Source of the DNA: Nitrosomonadales bacterium
GTDB lineage: Bacteria; Pseudomonadota; Gammaproteobacteria; Burkholderiales; Gallionellaceae
NCBI GenBank assembly: GCA_023259015.1
Contig: JAHFRC010000007.1
Location: 1-44,676, forward strand
Length of the DNA: 44,676 bases
Reading direction: 5' to 3'
Positions 20,085 to 28,924 of the stretch are shown here, piece after piece. Within the stretch, counting starts at the first letter, position 1. Each line of letters opens with the position of its first letter. Made by a program: the position numbers and the translations under genes. The notes under the pieces are model-generated. The model saw only the letters and a program-made list of their open reading frames with translations, had not been told where the DNA came from and did no database searches.

Positions 20085-20825
20085 GTGGACAAGCTAAGCA
20101 TTTTCGGCCTGTTGATCGGTATTGGAGGCATTATTGGGGGGCAACTGATCGAGGGCGGGGCTGTTTCCATCCTGTTTCAGGGCGCAGCTTTCCTTATTGT
20201 GTGCGGCGGTACGCTGGGAGCGGTAATGCTGCAACACCCGTTCAGTATTTTTGTGAATGGAATAAAAATGGGTCGCTGGGTATTTATCACGCCGCAGCTA
20301 TCTTCAGGGAAGCTGGTGTCCCAAATTATTGGATGGAGCAGTTTGGCGCGTAGGGACGGTATATTGGCGCTGGAACCGCAAGTTGCTGCGAGCCGTGACC
20401 CGTTTATGAAAAAAGGGCTGCGGTTGCTGGTTGATGGTAACAGCCCGGAAAAAGTCCGCGAGGCCATGGAGGTGGATATGCAATCGTATGAACAATTACA
20501 TTTCCAGTACGCCAGGGTATGGGAATCGGCAGCAGGTTATTCCCCTACTATTGGAATCCTGGGGGCCGTGCTTGGCTTGGTCCAGGTCATGCAACACTTG
20601 AGCGAGCCCTCAAGGCTGGGTGCGGGCATTGCGGTTGCGTTCATTTCCACCATTTATGGCGTGGGACTCGCAAACCTGGTATTCCTGCCGATAGCCGGAA
20701 AGCTGAAATTATTGATCACGCGCCAGATGATGATGCAAGAAATTCTGGTGGATGGGCTGGTAGGCATTGCCAGCGGGGATAATCCACGCATCATCGAGAA
20801 CAAGCTGCAGGGGTATGTTTTCTGA
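20085..20825 (+). CDS. motC: Flagellar motor stator protein, MotA family (MotC-type)
   Basis: 246 residues from GTG 20085, two bases after fliA; no ATG fits. Proton- or sodium-driven stator subunit with four membrane segments: two near the N-terminus (LSIFGLLIGIGGIIGGQL and SILFQGAAFLIVCGGTLGA) and two late (YSPTIGILGAVLGLVQVM and GAGIAVAFISTIYGVGLANL). The cytoplasmic loop between them includes the expected MKKGLRLLVDG. The fliA-motC-motD order and short length fit the MotC/PomA branch. A second stator pair would be expected elsewhere in the genome. Confidence 0.93.
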   Translation: MDKLSIFGLLIGIGGIIGGQLIEGGAVSILFQGAAFLIVCGGTLGAVMLQHPFSIFVNGIKMGRWVFITPQLSSGKLVSQIIGWSSLARRDGILALEPQVAASRDPFMKKGLRLLVDGNSPEKVREAMEVDMQSYEQLHFQYARVWESAAGYSPTIGILGAVLGLVQVMQHLSEPSRLGAGIAVAFISTIYGVGLANLVFLPIAGKLKLLITRQMMMQEILVDGLVGIASGDNPRIIENKLQGYVF

Positions 20826-20826
20826 T

Positions 20827-21615
20827 ATGGCACGTTTGCGTAAGTTAAGGCGCTATGAATACGAGAACCATGAACGCTGGTTGATCTCATACGCCGACTT
20901 CATAACCCTTTTGTTCGCATTCTTCGTGGTGATGTATGCCATTTCTTCGGTAAATGAGGGAAAGTACAAGGTATTCAGCGCATCGCTGATTACTGTATTC
21001 GGCGAAAATGGTAAGGCAAAATCGGAGTCCGTGGTGGCGCTCGGCGAGCAAGAGGCGTTGCTGAAGGCATTGCTGGACCGCAGGAACTACAGGCAGGCCG
21101 AAGAACGGCAACGCAAACAGCAGGAATTCATGCAGGTTGTCGCCAAAAATCTCAATCGGGTCATGACACCCTTGGTAAACAGCGGGCAGGTCAACATTGC
21201 CACTACCAAACGCGGCATCGAGCTGGAAATAAATGCCAGCGTACTATTCAGGGAGGGTGAGGCGGGACTGCAGGACGATGCGGCAAAAATACTTGCCGAG
21301 GTGGCCCAGGTGCTGGTGCAGAGCGACCAAGCCATCGAGGTTGAAGGGCATACCGACAGCACTCCCATCAATACTCCGCAGTACCCATCCAATTGGGAAT
21401 TGTCATCGGCACGCGCCTGCAGCGTAGTGCGCTTGTTCATTGAGCGGGGAGTGGCGGCAACGCGACTGACGGCCGTGGGCTCTGCCGACAACCTGCCGGT
21501 TGCATCCAACGACATACCGGATGGGCGCGCCCGCAACCGCAGGGTCACGGTCACTATCCTGGCACCTGGAGCCGAGCGCCTGGCGCAGCATCCGGCGCAG
21601 ATTCAAGGTGACTAG
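20827..21615 (+). CDS. motD: Flagellar motor stator protein, MotB family (MotD-type)
   Basis: 262 residues from ATG 20827. Single N-terminal membrane helix with the ion-binding Asp24 (LISYADFITLLFAFFVVMY). A linker and plug region rich in Gln and charged residues (about 70-110) follows. A C-terminal OmpA-like peptidoglycan-binding domain spans about 135-255 (VEGHTDSTPINT, NWELSSARACSVVRLF, RARNRRVTVTI). ATG 20815 is possible but a ribosome site would nearly touch it. It follows motC by one base. Last gene of the flagellar block; 193 bases separate it from the polysaccharide genes. Confidence 0.94.
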   Translation: MARLRKLRRYEYENHERWLISYADFITLLFAFFVVMYAISSVNEGKYKVFSASLITVFGENGKAKSESVVALGEQEALLKALLDRRNYRQAEERQRKQQEFMQVVAKNLNRVMTPLVNSGQVNIATTKRGIELEINASVLFREGEAGLQDDAAKILAEVAQVLVQSDQAIEVEGHTDSTPINTPQYPSNWELSSARACSVVRLFIERGVAATRLTAVGSADNLPVASNDIPDGRARNRRVTVTILAPGAERLAQHPAQIQGD

Positions 21616-21808
21616 GCCAGCCCAGGAAAACCGGATTGAGCGGTAGGTGGCGCCGTGCCATTGCGAATATGGTTTGATTCGCTGCCAGGATGGCTGCTCG
21701 CGCAAACTCTGGAAAATTTACCGCTTGGCACAAGGCGTACCGGTAAGATAAAAGCACGTGTGAATTCTCACTAGGACAAATTGCTGCATACCGAAAACAA
21801 GCAACAAC

Positions 21809-23032
21809 ATGAACTGCCGCCATTGCCATCATCCGCTAAAACATATATTTCTCGATTTGGGATTTGCGCCGCCGTCCAATGCCTATCTCAGCGCTGCAGA
21901 GCTGAATAAACCGGAGCGTTACTACTCGCTCAAACTGTTTGTCTGCGAGTATTGTTGGCTGGTGCAAACCGAGGATTACGCCCAGGCAGACGAGTTGTTC
22001 GGCCACGACTACGCCTATTTCTCATCGGTCTCGCAAAGCTGGCTGGCGCATGCAGCACGCTATACAGCAATGATTACTCAGCGCCTCGGGTTGAATAAAG
22101 ACAGCCGCGTTATCGAGGTGGCGTCGAATGACGGTTATTTGCTGAAAAATTTTGTTGCGGCAGGCATTCCCTGTTTGGGCATAGAGCCTACCGCCAGCAC
22201 TGCCGCCGCAGCCGAGAAACTGGGTATTCCTGTTCTGCGTGAATTTTTCAGCCAGGTATTGGCGCAACGGCTCACGGCGGAAGGAAAACAGGCCGATCTC
22301 ATTCTGGGCAACAACGTGTATGCACATGTGCCGGATATCAATGATTTCACGGCCGGCCTTAAAACTGCGCTGAAACCCGGCGGCACGATAACGCTGGAAT
22401 TCCCACACCTGATGCGGTTGCTGGAGCAAACCCAGTTCGATACGGTATATCACGAACATTTTTCCTATTTCTCTCTTTACTCTGTCAACCGGATTTTCGT
22501 GCGGGCCGGCTTGCGCGTATTCGATATTGAGGAGTTGCCCACACACGGCGGCAGCCTGCGCGTCTACGGTTGCCATGCGGATGATATGCGTATCACCTCA
22601 CCCGCAGTTGAAACCATGTTGGCACAAGAATCTCGTAGCGGGATGCGCAGCATTGAAACCTACCAGGTATTTCAATCGCGCGTCGACCGGCTGAAGGACG
22701 ATTTTCTTTTGTTCCTGATCGAACAGAAGCGTGCAGGGAAACGTATTGCGGGCTATGGCGCTGCGGCCAAGGGCTGCACCCTGCTGAATTACGCCGGTGT
22801 CAAGACAGATCTGTTACCCTACGTGTGCGATGCCGCGCCTTCCAAGCAAGGCAAGTTTCTGCCTGGGTCGCATGTTCCTATCTTGCATCCGGATGTTTTG
22901 CGCGAACGCAAGCCGGATATCATTCTGATCCTGCCATGGAACATTCAGGCGGAAGTCATGCAGCAGATGACGCATATCCGCGGATGGGGCGGGAAATTTG
23001 CGGTGGCGATTCCATCCATCAAGGTGTGTTGA
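21809..23032 (+). CDS. NDP-hexose C-methyltransferase (TylCIII/NovU-type)
   Basis: 407 residues with the three-part layout of sugar C-methyltransferases. N-terminal zinc-binding segment with Cys3, Cys6, Cys46 and Cys49. SAM-binding domain with VIEVASNDGYLL at 101-112 and a YHEHFSYFSLYSV segment typical of the family. C-terminal domain with GYGAAAKGCTLLNY and PWNIQAEV. Enzymes of this group methylate carbon 3 of a 4-keto-6-deoxy sugar nucleotide. The following RmlC- and RmlD-like genes would handle the same substrate. The exact sugar is not readable. No rmlA or rmlB lies nearby. Confidence 0.85.
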   Translation: MNCRHCHHPLKHIFLDLGFAPPSNAYLSAAELNKPERYYSLKLFVCEYCWLVQTEDYAQADELFGHDYAYFSSVSQSWLAHAARYTAMITQRLGLNKDSRVIEVASNDGYLLKNFVAAGIPCLGIEPTASTAAAAEKLGIPVLREFFSQVLAQRLTAEGKQADLILGNNVYAHVPDINDFTAGLKTALKPGGTITLEFPHLMRLLEQTQFDTVYHEHFSYFSLYSVNRIFVRAGLRVFDIEELPTHGGSLRVYGCHADDMRITSPAVETMLAQESRSGMRSIETYQVFQSRVDRLKDDFLLFLIEQKRAGKRIAGYGAAAKGCTLLNYAGVKTDLLPYVCDAAPSKQGKFLPGSHVPILHPDVLRERKPDIILILPWNIQAEVMQQMTHIRGWGGKFAVAIPSIKVC

Positions 23033-23033
23033 A

Positions 23034-23573
23034 ATGCAGTTTATCCCTACCATTTTCGACGGCGCATATCTGATCGAACCAGAGCTGGTTATTGATGAGC
23101 GCGGCTTCTTTGCGCGCACTTGGTGCCAGAATGAATTTGCGTCCAAAGGGCTGAAGACCAATCCGGTGCAGTGCAGTATTTCCTACAATAAAACATGCGG
23201 CACGTTGCGCGGCATGCATTTCCAGCGCCAGCCGAATGCCGAGGCAAAGCTGGTGCGTTGCACCGCAGGCGCCATTTACGACGTGATAATAGACTTGCGC
23301 CAAGGGGCGCGGACTTTTCTGAAATGGGCTTCTTTCGAGTTAACAGCGCATAACCACAGGACGCTATACATTCCCGAAGGGTTTGCCCACGGATTCCAGA
23401 CACTGGCAGATGATACAGAGGTGCTCTACCAGATGTTCAATTTCTTTGCGCCGGAAAGCGCGGCCGGCTTCAGGTGGAATGACCCGGCTTTCCACATCAA
23501 ATGGCCGCTGGATATTTCCATCATGTCTGACAAGGATCGAGCCTATCCGGATTTCGACGGGCTCTTGCCTTGA
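23034..23573 (+). CDS. rfbC: dTDP-4-dehydro-6-deoxysugar 3,5-epimerase (RmlC family)
   Basis: 179 residues, one cupin fold. Family marks are DERGFFARTWCQNEF, the His-bearing GTLRGMHFQRQP, YDVIIDLRQGARTF and YIPEGFAHGFQTL. Converts a 4-keto-6-deoxyglucose nucleotide toward the L-series. It starts one base after the methyltransferase gene and its stop overlaps the next start. Because a C-methyltransferase precedes it, the substrate may be a 3-C-methyl sugar rather than the plain rhamnose precursor, as for antibiotic-pathway epimerases of this family. The symbol names the family, not a proven rhamnose role. Confidence 0.85.
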   Translation: MQFIPTIFDGAYLIEPELVIDERGFFARTWCQNEFASKGLKTNPVQCSISYNKTCGTLRGMHFQRQPNAEAKLVRCTAGAIYDVIIDLRQGARTFLKWASFELTAHNHRTLYIPEGFAHGFQTLADDTEVLYQMFNFFAPESAAGFRWNDPAFHIKWPLDISIMSDKDRAYPDFDGLLP

Positions 23574-24457
23574 ATATCCTGCTGATCGGAAAAACCGGGC
23601 AATTGGGCGGCAGCATCCTGGCCGAACAGGTGTCGCACCGGGTTTTTGCGCCAGGCCGCAGCGAACTTGACATCGAATCCAAAGAGTCGTGTGAACGTGC
23701 AATAGCCGGATTTCTCCCAGATGTCGTCATCAATACCGCTGCATTCCATGATGTTCCGCAATGTGAAGTGGAGCCGCATCGCGCATTTGCCGTGAATTGC
23801 CAGTCGGTTCGGGATTTGGCGCTTATGTGTAAAAGAGCCGGCGCCCTTTTGGTTACGTTCAGCACGGACTATGTGTTCGGTGGCGGACAAAATACGCCAT
23901 ATCGGGAAGAGGATTGCCCCAAGCCGCTGCAAATGTATGGCATCTCGCGGCTTGCCGGAGAAATGGCTGCCTTGGCTGCAGCACCGGAACATTGCGTGAT
24001 TATCCGGACTTGCGGCCTATATGGCTTGAGCGGCGCGGTTTCCAAGGGCGGAAATTTCGTGGACAAACGCATTGCTGATGCACAAACAAACAGCGTGCTG
24101 GAAATGGGCTGCGACCAGATTGTTTCGCCTACCTATAGCGGCGACCTTGCACAAGCCGTGCTGAAACTCATCGAACACCCGCAACTTACTCCCGGAATCT
24201 ACCATCTGGTGAATGAGGGTGCATGCACATGGTTCGAGTTCACCAAGGCGATTTATGAACTTATGGGTATCAATGCAAGCGTTCACCCGGTTGACCGCAG
24301 AGGAGTGAGCGGAGAAATGCGGCGTCCGCTTTATTCAGTGCTTGCCAATACCAGGGCGCGGGCACTGGGGATTATGTTGCCGCACTGGCGCAATGGCCTG
24401 GAGAGGTATCTGCGGCAGAAGTACAATTCACCCATGAAAATAAGCCAAAAAAGTTAA
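23570..24457 (+). CDS. rfbD: dTDP-4-dehydro-6-deoxysugar reductase (RmlD family)
   Basis: 295 residues; NAD(P)H-dependent 4-keto reduction, last step of 6-deoxysugar nucleotide synthesis. The NAD-binding motif is LIGKTGQLGGSI at the N-terminus, then FSTDYVFGG and the catalytic-type YGISRLAGE (Tyr and Lys/Arg region near 124-132). The start is TTG 23570 inside the preceding stop (TTGA), because the Rossmann motif begins immediately and no ATG exists before it. In many RmlD proteins the catalytic pair reads YxxxK; here the fourth residue after Tyr is Arg (YGISR), which is worth noting. Confidence 0.87.
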   Translation: MNILLIGKTGQLGGSILAEQVSHRVFAPGRSELDIESKESCERAIAGFLPDVVINTAAFHDVPQCEVEPHRAFAVNCQSVRDLALMCKRAGALLVTFSTDYVFGGGQNTPYREEDCPKPLQMYGISRLAGEMAALAAAPEHCVIIRTCGLYGLSGAVSKGGNFVDKRIADAQTNSVLEMGCDQIVSPTYSGDLAQAVLKLIEHPQLTPGIYHLVNEGACTWFEFTKAIYELMGINASVHPVDRRGVSGEMRRPLYSVLANTRARALGIMLPHWRNGLERYLRQKYNSPMKISQKS

Positions 24458-24572
24458 CATGCGCATAATGCGCGCTTGCTGCCGCGCAAGAATGCTTTTC
24501 TGCGCACGCCGCAAGTTAAATGTATTCAGGCAACCGTTGTAAACAAACGACCATGAAGGCAGGCGGAAATAC

Positions 24573-25403
24573 ATGAGTGCAACACAACAGGTGTTGATAA
24601 TTGAGGCAGGCCGCTCGGAGCGGCATTACTGGCGAGACCTGTGGAATTACCGCGAACTGTTTTTCTTTTTGGCTTGGCGCGACATCCTGGTTCGCTACAA
24701 GCAAACTGCAATTGGAACGATGTGGGCATTGGGGCGCCCATTGCTCATCATGCTGGTATTTACCCTGGTTTTCAGCAAACTGGCAAAACTGCCTTCCGAG
24801 GGCGTCCCCTACCCGATACTGGTGTTTGCGGCGCTGCTGCCCTGGCAATTTTTTGCCAGTGCATTTAGCGGCGCCGGCGATAGCCTGGTCAGCAATTCCG
24901 GAATGATTTCGAAGGTTTACTTCCCGCGTTTGGTTGTTCCTGCCGGTGCGGTGATCGTCAGCTTCGTGGATTTCCTTATTTCGGCGGCCATTCTGGTTGG
25001 ATTGATGGTCTGGTATGGGTTTGCGCCAAGCTTGCGCATGCTTGCCCTGCCCTTGTTTGTTTTTGTGGTCTTTGCCGCTGCCATGGGTGCAGGGCTATGG
25101 GTTGCGGCACTCAACGTCAAATACCGTGATTTCCGCATCATCGTCCCATTCATGGTGCAATTCGGGTTATACATTTCACCGGTCGGGTTCAGCACCGCCA
25201 TCGTTCCTGAGCAATGGCGCCTGCTCTATTCCTTAAACCCGATGGTGGGCGTGATAGATGGTTTCCGCTGGGCCATTTTGGGCGGCAATACACAGCTTTA
25301 CTGGCCGGGGTTCCTGCTCTCCCTGTTTCTGGTAATGGTGATACTGATTACGGGAATAGTTTATTTCCGTAAAACGGAAAAAACCTTTGCGGATGTAATC
25401 TGA
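24573..25403 (+). CDS. wzm: Polysaccharide ABC exporter permease (Wzm family)
   Basis: 276 residues, ABC-2 type permease with about six membrane segments. The amphipathic start YWRDLWNYRELFFFLAWRDI and VRYKQTAIGTMWALGRPLL are hallmarks of O-antigen or teichoic-acid exporters. It would move a lipid-linked polysaccharide across the inner membrane with the ATPase encoded next. Its stop overlaps the next start (TGATG). A 115-base gap upstream contains the inverted repeat GCGCATAATGCGC near 24462, so a separate promoter is possible. Confidence 0.93.
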   Translation: MSATQQVLIIEAGRSERHYWRDLWNYRELFFFLAWRDILVRYKQTAIGTMWALGRPLLIMLVFTLVFSKLAKLPSEGVPYPILVFAALLPWQFFASAFSGAGDSLVSNSGMISKVYFPRLVVPAGAVIVSFVDFLISAAILVGLMVWYGFAPSLRMLALPLFVFVVFAAAMGAGLWVAALNVKYRDFRIIVPFMVQFGLYISPVGFSTAIVPEQWRLLYSLNPMVGVIDGFRWAILGGNTQLYWPGFLLSLFLVMVILITGIVYFRKTEKTFADVI

Positions 25404-26677
25404 TGCCATCTGTTATCTCTGCCGAAAATCTCTCGAAGAAATACATCATCGGCCACCAGAAGCGGGAACGCTATACTACTTTGCGCGACGTTTTGGCAAA
25501 TGGCGCCAAGCGTTTCACCAACAAACTGTTCCATCCTTTTGCCGCACGGGCAAACGGCCACACGCTCGAAGAATTCTGGGCTCTCAGGGATGTGGGCTTC
25601 GATATTCAGCAGGGGGATCGGGTGGGGATCATCGGGCGTAATGGCGCGGGTAAATCTACCCTGTTGAAAATCCTTTCGCGCATTACCGAACCCACTTCCG
25701 GGCAAGCAAGAATCTGCGGCCGCGTGGCCAGCCTGCTTGAGGTCGGCACAGGTTTTCATCCGGAACTCAGCGGGCGAGAAAACATTTATCTTAATGGCGC
25801 CATCCTCGGCATGAGCAAAGCCGAGATCATGAGGAAGTTTGATGAAATCGTGGCCTTTGCGGAAGTGGAAAGATTTCTCGACACCCCTGTCAAGCATTAT
25901 TCGAGCGGCATGTATGTGCGACTGGCGTTTGCTGTGGCCGCCAATCTGGAGCCGGAGATATTGATTGTTGACGAGGTGCTGGCAGTAGGCGATGCCCAGT
26001 TCCAGAAAAAATGCCTCAGCAAAATGGAGAATGCAGGCAAGGAAGGGCGTACTGTGATACTTGTCAGTCATAGCATGCCAACTGTTACATCGCTTTGTGG
26101 CAGGGCAATCCTGCTGGAATCTGGTCGGGTTGTGAAGGACGGCCCGACTTCTGAAGTGGTAATGCACTATTACACCAGTGGGCAATCTTCTCCGGCCAGC
26201 GCCGATTTTTCAAATAAATATGTGGGTGACGGTAAGGTGCGCTTGCTGAAAGGAGGCATTAAAAATGGCAAGGGTGCGGTAGCGCTAGAAGTCGGCATAA
26301 CCGAGCCATTAACTGTGGAAATGATCTTTGAAGTTCTACATGATGATTGTGTTTCACTTGTTCCGAATTTCCATTTTTATACAGCGGGAGGGGAGTGTGC
26401 TTTTGTCTCGCACGACACACAGAAACACCCCTGCCAAAAAGGTAAATTTGTTTCCCAGTGTTATATACCGGCTAACTTTTTGAATGAGGGTGGTTATTTT
26501 GTTGGATTGGCAGTATCTTCATTCGATGCAGGAATTGAAGTACATTTTTATGAGAAGAACTGCCTGTCATTTAATGTGGTAGATTCACACAACGGGATGG
26601 TTGGCAGGCCAAATCATTCTCACCCTATTCCCGGTGTTGTCCGGCCACTTTTGGATTGGAAGTTACAAATACTTTGA
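25403..26677 (+). CDS. wzt: Polysaccharide ABC exporter ATPase with C-terminal glycan-binding domain (Wzt family)
   Basis: 424 residues. ATPase domain about 1-250 with Walker A GRNGAGKST (78-86), signature YSSGMYVRLA (166-175) and Walker B ILIVDE (186-191). The remaining 170 residues resemble the Wzt C-terminal beta-sandwich that recognises the non-reducing end of a finished O-antigen (PNFHFYTAGGECAFVSHD, IPANFLNEGGYFVGLAV). That domain implies that the exported chain carries a terminal mark, often a methyl group. The methyltransferase encoded next could supply it. Base composition becomes AT-richer in the 3' part. Confidence 0.93.
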   Translation: MPSVISAENLSKKYIIGHQKRERYTTLRDVLANGAKRFTNKLFHPFAARANGHTLEEFWALRDVGFDIQQGDRVGIIGRNGAGKSTLLKILSRITEPTSGQARICGRVASLLEVGTGFHPELSGRENIYLNGAILGMSKAEIMRKFDEIVAFAEVERFLDTPVKHYSSGMYVRLAFAVAANLEPEILIVDEVLAVGDAQFQKKCLSKMENAGKEGRTVILVSHSMPTVTSLCGRAILLESGRVVKDGPTSEVVMHYYTSGQSSPASADFSNKYVGDGKVRLLKGGIKNGKGAVALEVGITEPLTVEMIFEVLHDDCVSLVPNFHFYTAGGECAFVSHDTQKHPCQKGKFVSQCYIPANFLNEGGYFVGLAVSSFDAGIEVHFYEKNCLSFNVVDSHNGMVGRPNHSHPIPGVVRPLLDWKLQIL

Positions 26678-26912
26678 GGGCAAGTTTTTTCCGCAGGCTA
26701 GAAACACCCGACGGCGAAAAAACGCATTAATAGCCAAACCCTGTGTGTTGCCAATGGAAGTGGGCGGTAAACACCAAGATGGTCGCCGCTTCGCGGCTAC
26801 GCCACCGCTGTTCCAACTGCGTCCTTCGGGCTCGGTGTTGTGCCGGTGGTGCCGCTCAACTGCGCTCCGTTCGGCCCCAAAGAAGCCAGCAATTCTAAAA
26901 TAGACTTAAGTA
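26678..26912. other. Intergenic GC-rich stretch between AT-rich genes
   Basis: 235 bases, no supported gene. Positions about 26760-26880 are much richer in G and C than both flanks and include the small hairpin GCCGCTTCGCGGC. The tract could be decayed coding DNA or a dispersed repeat fragment; I cannot tell which. No terminal inverted repeats were seen. Confidence 0.35.
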
Positions 26913-27875
26913 ATGATTAAGACGCTACAACAACTCTATCAGGAACATCAAGGCAAGGTATCAGATAAATGGTCGATATACCTTGCCGAATATGATCAAG
27001 CCCTTACATTTTATCGGAATCAAAGCATTCGCCTACTGGAAATCGGCATCCAAAATGGGGGCTCGCTCGAAATCTGGTCAAAGTATTTTCCTAACGCCGT
27101 GAAATTGATTGGGTGCGATAGAAATTCAGGCTGTCGTCGTCTGACGTATGATAATTCAATAATCACTGTGGTTGTCGCTGACGCCAATCTTGATGAAACT
27201 GAGAAAATCATTCTCGATCATGCGCAAACCTATACCCTAATTATAGATGATGGATCGCACCGGTCTTCCGATATAGTCAAATCCTTTGCCCGCTATTTTC
27301 CGCATCTGGAAGATGGAGGGCTATTCGTTGTAGAAGATTTGCACTGCAGTTACTGGCAGGAATTCGAGGGCGGTATATTTGACCCATACTCTTCAGTCGC
27401 TTTTTTCAAGCGGCTGGCGGATATTATTAATCATGAGCATTGGGGTGTAGCCAAGTCACGCAAGGAATTGCTTTCCGGATTTGCTAGAAAATATGGCGTT
27501 TCATTTAACGAAGAGGTTCTGGCGCACGTCCATTCCGTTAAGTTCATTAATTCGATGTGCATTATTAGCAAGGCCGCAATGGATCAAAATCAGCTCGGTC
27601 ATAGGGTCATCGCGGGAACGCACACCCAGGTTGAAGATGTTTCTAATGAGTTTTATGAATTTTGCGTCTCCCCAGACCAAACCCCCAACCCTTTTGGTGC
27701 CGGCTGCATGCAGCGTGAAGAAGACATTCTCAAGCTTCTTAGCGAGTTGGCAGAGCAAACCAGGAAGCTTCAAGAAATGGATCGGCAAATTCGGCAATTG
27801 CTTAGTTCCAGAAGCTGGAGAATTACCAAGCCATTGCGCTGGGCAAGAAGTTTCTTTGCGAACCTGAAAAAATGA
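26913..27875 (+). CDS. SAM-dependent methyltransferase with C-terminal coiled coil
   Basis: 320 residues. The N-terminal class I methyltransferase domain shows RLLEIGIQNGGSLEIW (motif I, about 39-54), IGCDRN, TLIIDDGSHRSSD and LEDGGLFVVEDLH. This pattern is common in polysaccharide and cephalosporin-hydroxylase-like methyltransferases. A heptad-like tail (about 270-300, EEDILKLLSELAEQTRKLQE) is followed by LLSSRSWRITKPLRW, a short end motif often attached to glycosyltransferases of O-antigen loci. Base composition is AT-richer than the flagellar genes, suggesting acquisition by transfer. A role in capping the glycan recognised by Wzt is inference only. Confidence 0.8.
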   Translation: MIKTLQQLYQEHQGKVSDKWSIYLAEYDQALTFYRNQSIRLLEIGIQNGGSLEIWSKYFPNAVKLIGCDRNSGCRRLTYDNSIITVVVADANLDETEKIILDHAQTYTLIIDDGSHRSSDIVKSFARYFPHLEDGGLFVVEDLHCSYWQEFEGGIFDPYSSVAFFKRLADIINHEHWGVAKSRKELLSGFARKYGVSFNEEVLAHVHSVKFINSMCIISKAAMDQNQLGHRVIAGTHTQVEDVSNEFYEFCVSPDQTPNPFGAGCMQREEDILKLLSELAEQTRKLQEMDRQIRQLLSSRSWRITKPLRWARSFFANLKK

Positions 27876-27972
27876 CAGGGTGCATCTCCTTAAAGGAAAT
27901 GTTGATGCGTAACTTGATGTTTTCGAACAGGCCGGCACATAGTCATATGCGGGACAGGCCGTATAGGAATTC

Positions 27973-28875
27973 ATGAGTGAACCGATGAAGGAGCTTTGTG
28001 TTGTCCATTTGGTGCGAGCTCAAAATGGTATTGAGCCTTTCCGGAGGTTTCTTGAGTCTTATCGGGTGAATTCTGGCGCGATCGAGCACGACTTGTTGGT
28101 CGTATTCAAGGGATTCGCACGGCAACAAGACACCGAGGAGTACCTTGGAATGCTCACTCCGTTTTGCCATATCTCATTTTATGTTCCAGATAAGGGTTTT
28201 GACATTACGGCTTATTTTGCTGTGGTTATGCACTATTCGGAGCATTACCGGTATTTTTGCTTTCTGAATTCATACAGCGTGATTCTGGATCATGAGTGGC
28301 TGAAAAAACTACACAAAAACATAACCAGGCAGGACGTTGGCCTGGTAGGGGCAAGCGGCTCGTGGGGTAGCCGCTTGCCCCTGAATAAATACTTTTCGCT
28401 GCCGCCTCTTGCATCACCGAAAAAGCGCAGGCCTCTTTACAAAAAGTTATTGCTGCCTTGGCTTATGTTCCCATTCAGGGTGGCTCATAATATTCATCAT
28501 CGAATATATTTCGTTTCATTTCCCAATTACCACATACGAACTAATGCTTTCATGATTTCGGGCAAGCTAATGAAAACACTTAACTGCCAGCCCATTAAAA
28601 CCAAAAGGGATGCCTACCGGTTTGAGAGCGGAAGGAAAGGGCTTACAAAGCAGGTTCTGGATATGGGTAAAGAAATTTTCGTTGTCGGAAAAGACGGCAG
28701 TGGCTATGAAATGAAAGAATGGAGCGAAAGTAAGACATTCTGGAAATATGAGCAGGAAAACTTGCTGGTCGCAGATAATCAAACTTGTGATTACCAAGAT
28801 GGGTCACCAGAAAGAAGACGCTATCTAACCGCTTTTGCGTGGGGCGATGATACCGCAGAAAACGTCAAAAAATAA
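27973..28875 (+). CDS. Putative polysaccharide-cluster protein, possibly glycosyltransferase-like
   Basis: 300 residues, not confidently recognised. It begins with ELCVVHLVRAQNGIEPFRRF and has DLLVVFKGF, then YVPDKGFDITAYFAVVMHY and RYFCFLNSYSVILDHEWLKK. The alternation of short beta strands with an Asn-Ser pair before the middle resembles GT-A-type donor-binding halves in O-antigen clusters, but no clear DxD is present. No signal peptide or membrane helix is obvious. It is AT-rich like its upstream neighbour, lies 97 bases after it and is probably co-transcribed with it. Confidence 0.65.
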   Translation: MSEPMKELCVVHLVRAQNGIEPFRRFLESYRVNSGAIEHDLLVVFKGFARQQDTEEYLGMLTPFCHISFYVPDKGFDITAYFAVVMHYSEHYRYFCFLNSYSVILDHEWLKKLHKNITRQDVGLVGASGSWGSRLPLNKYFSLPPLASPKKRRPLYKKLLLPWLMFPFRVAHNIHHRIYFVSFPNYHIRTNAFMISGKLMKTLNCQPIKTKRDAYRFESGRKGLTKQVLDMGKEIFVVGKDGSGYEMKEWSESKTFWKYEQENLLVADNQTCDYQDGSPERRRYLTAFAWGDDTAENVKK

Positions 28876-28901
28876 AACTGTTTTAGTTTTTTTGTTAATT
28901 A

Positions 28902-28924
28902 AGAACTTGTCCGTAAATAATCCA
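28902..28924 (+). repeat. Left terminal inverted repeat of the MITE-like element
   Basis: Perfect inverted match over 23 bases to 29149-29171. It begins AGAACTTGTCC and reads outward to inward. Confidence 0.85.
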
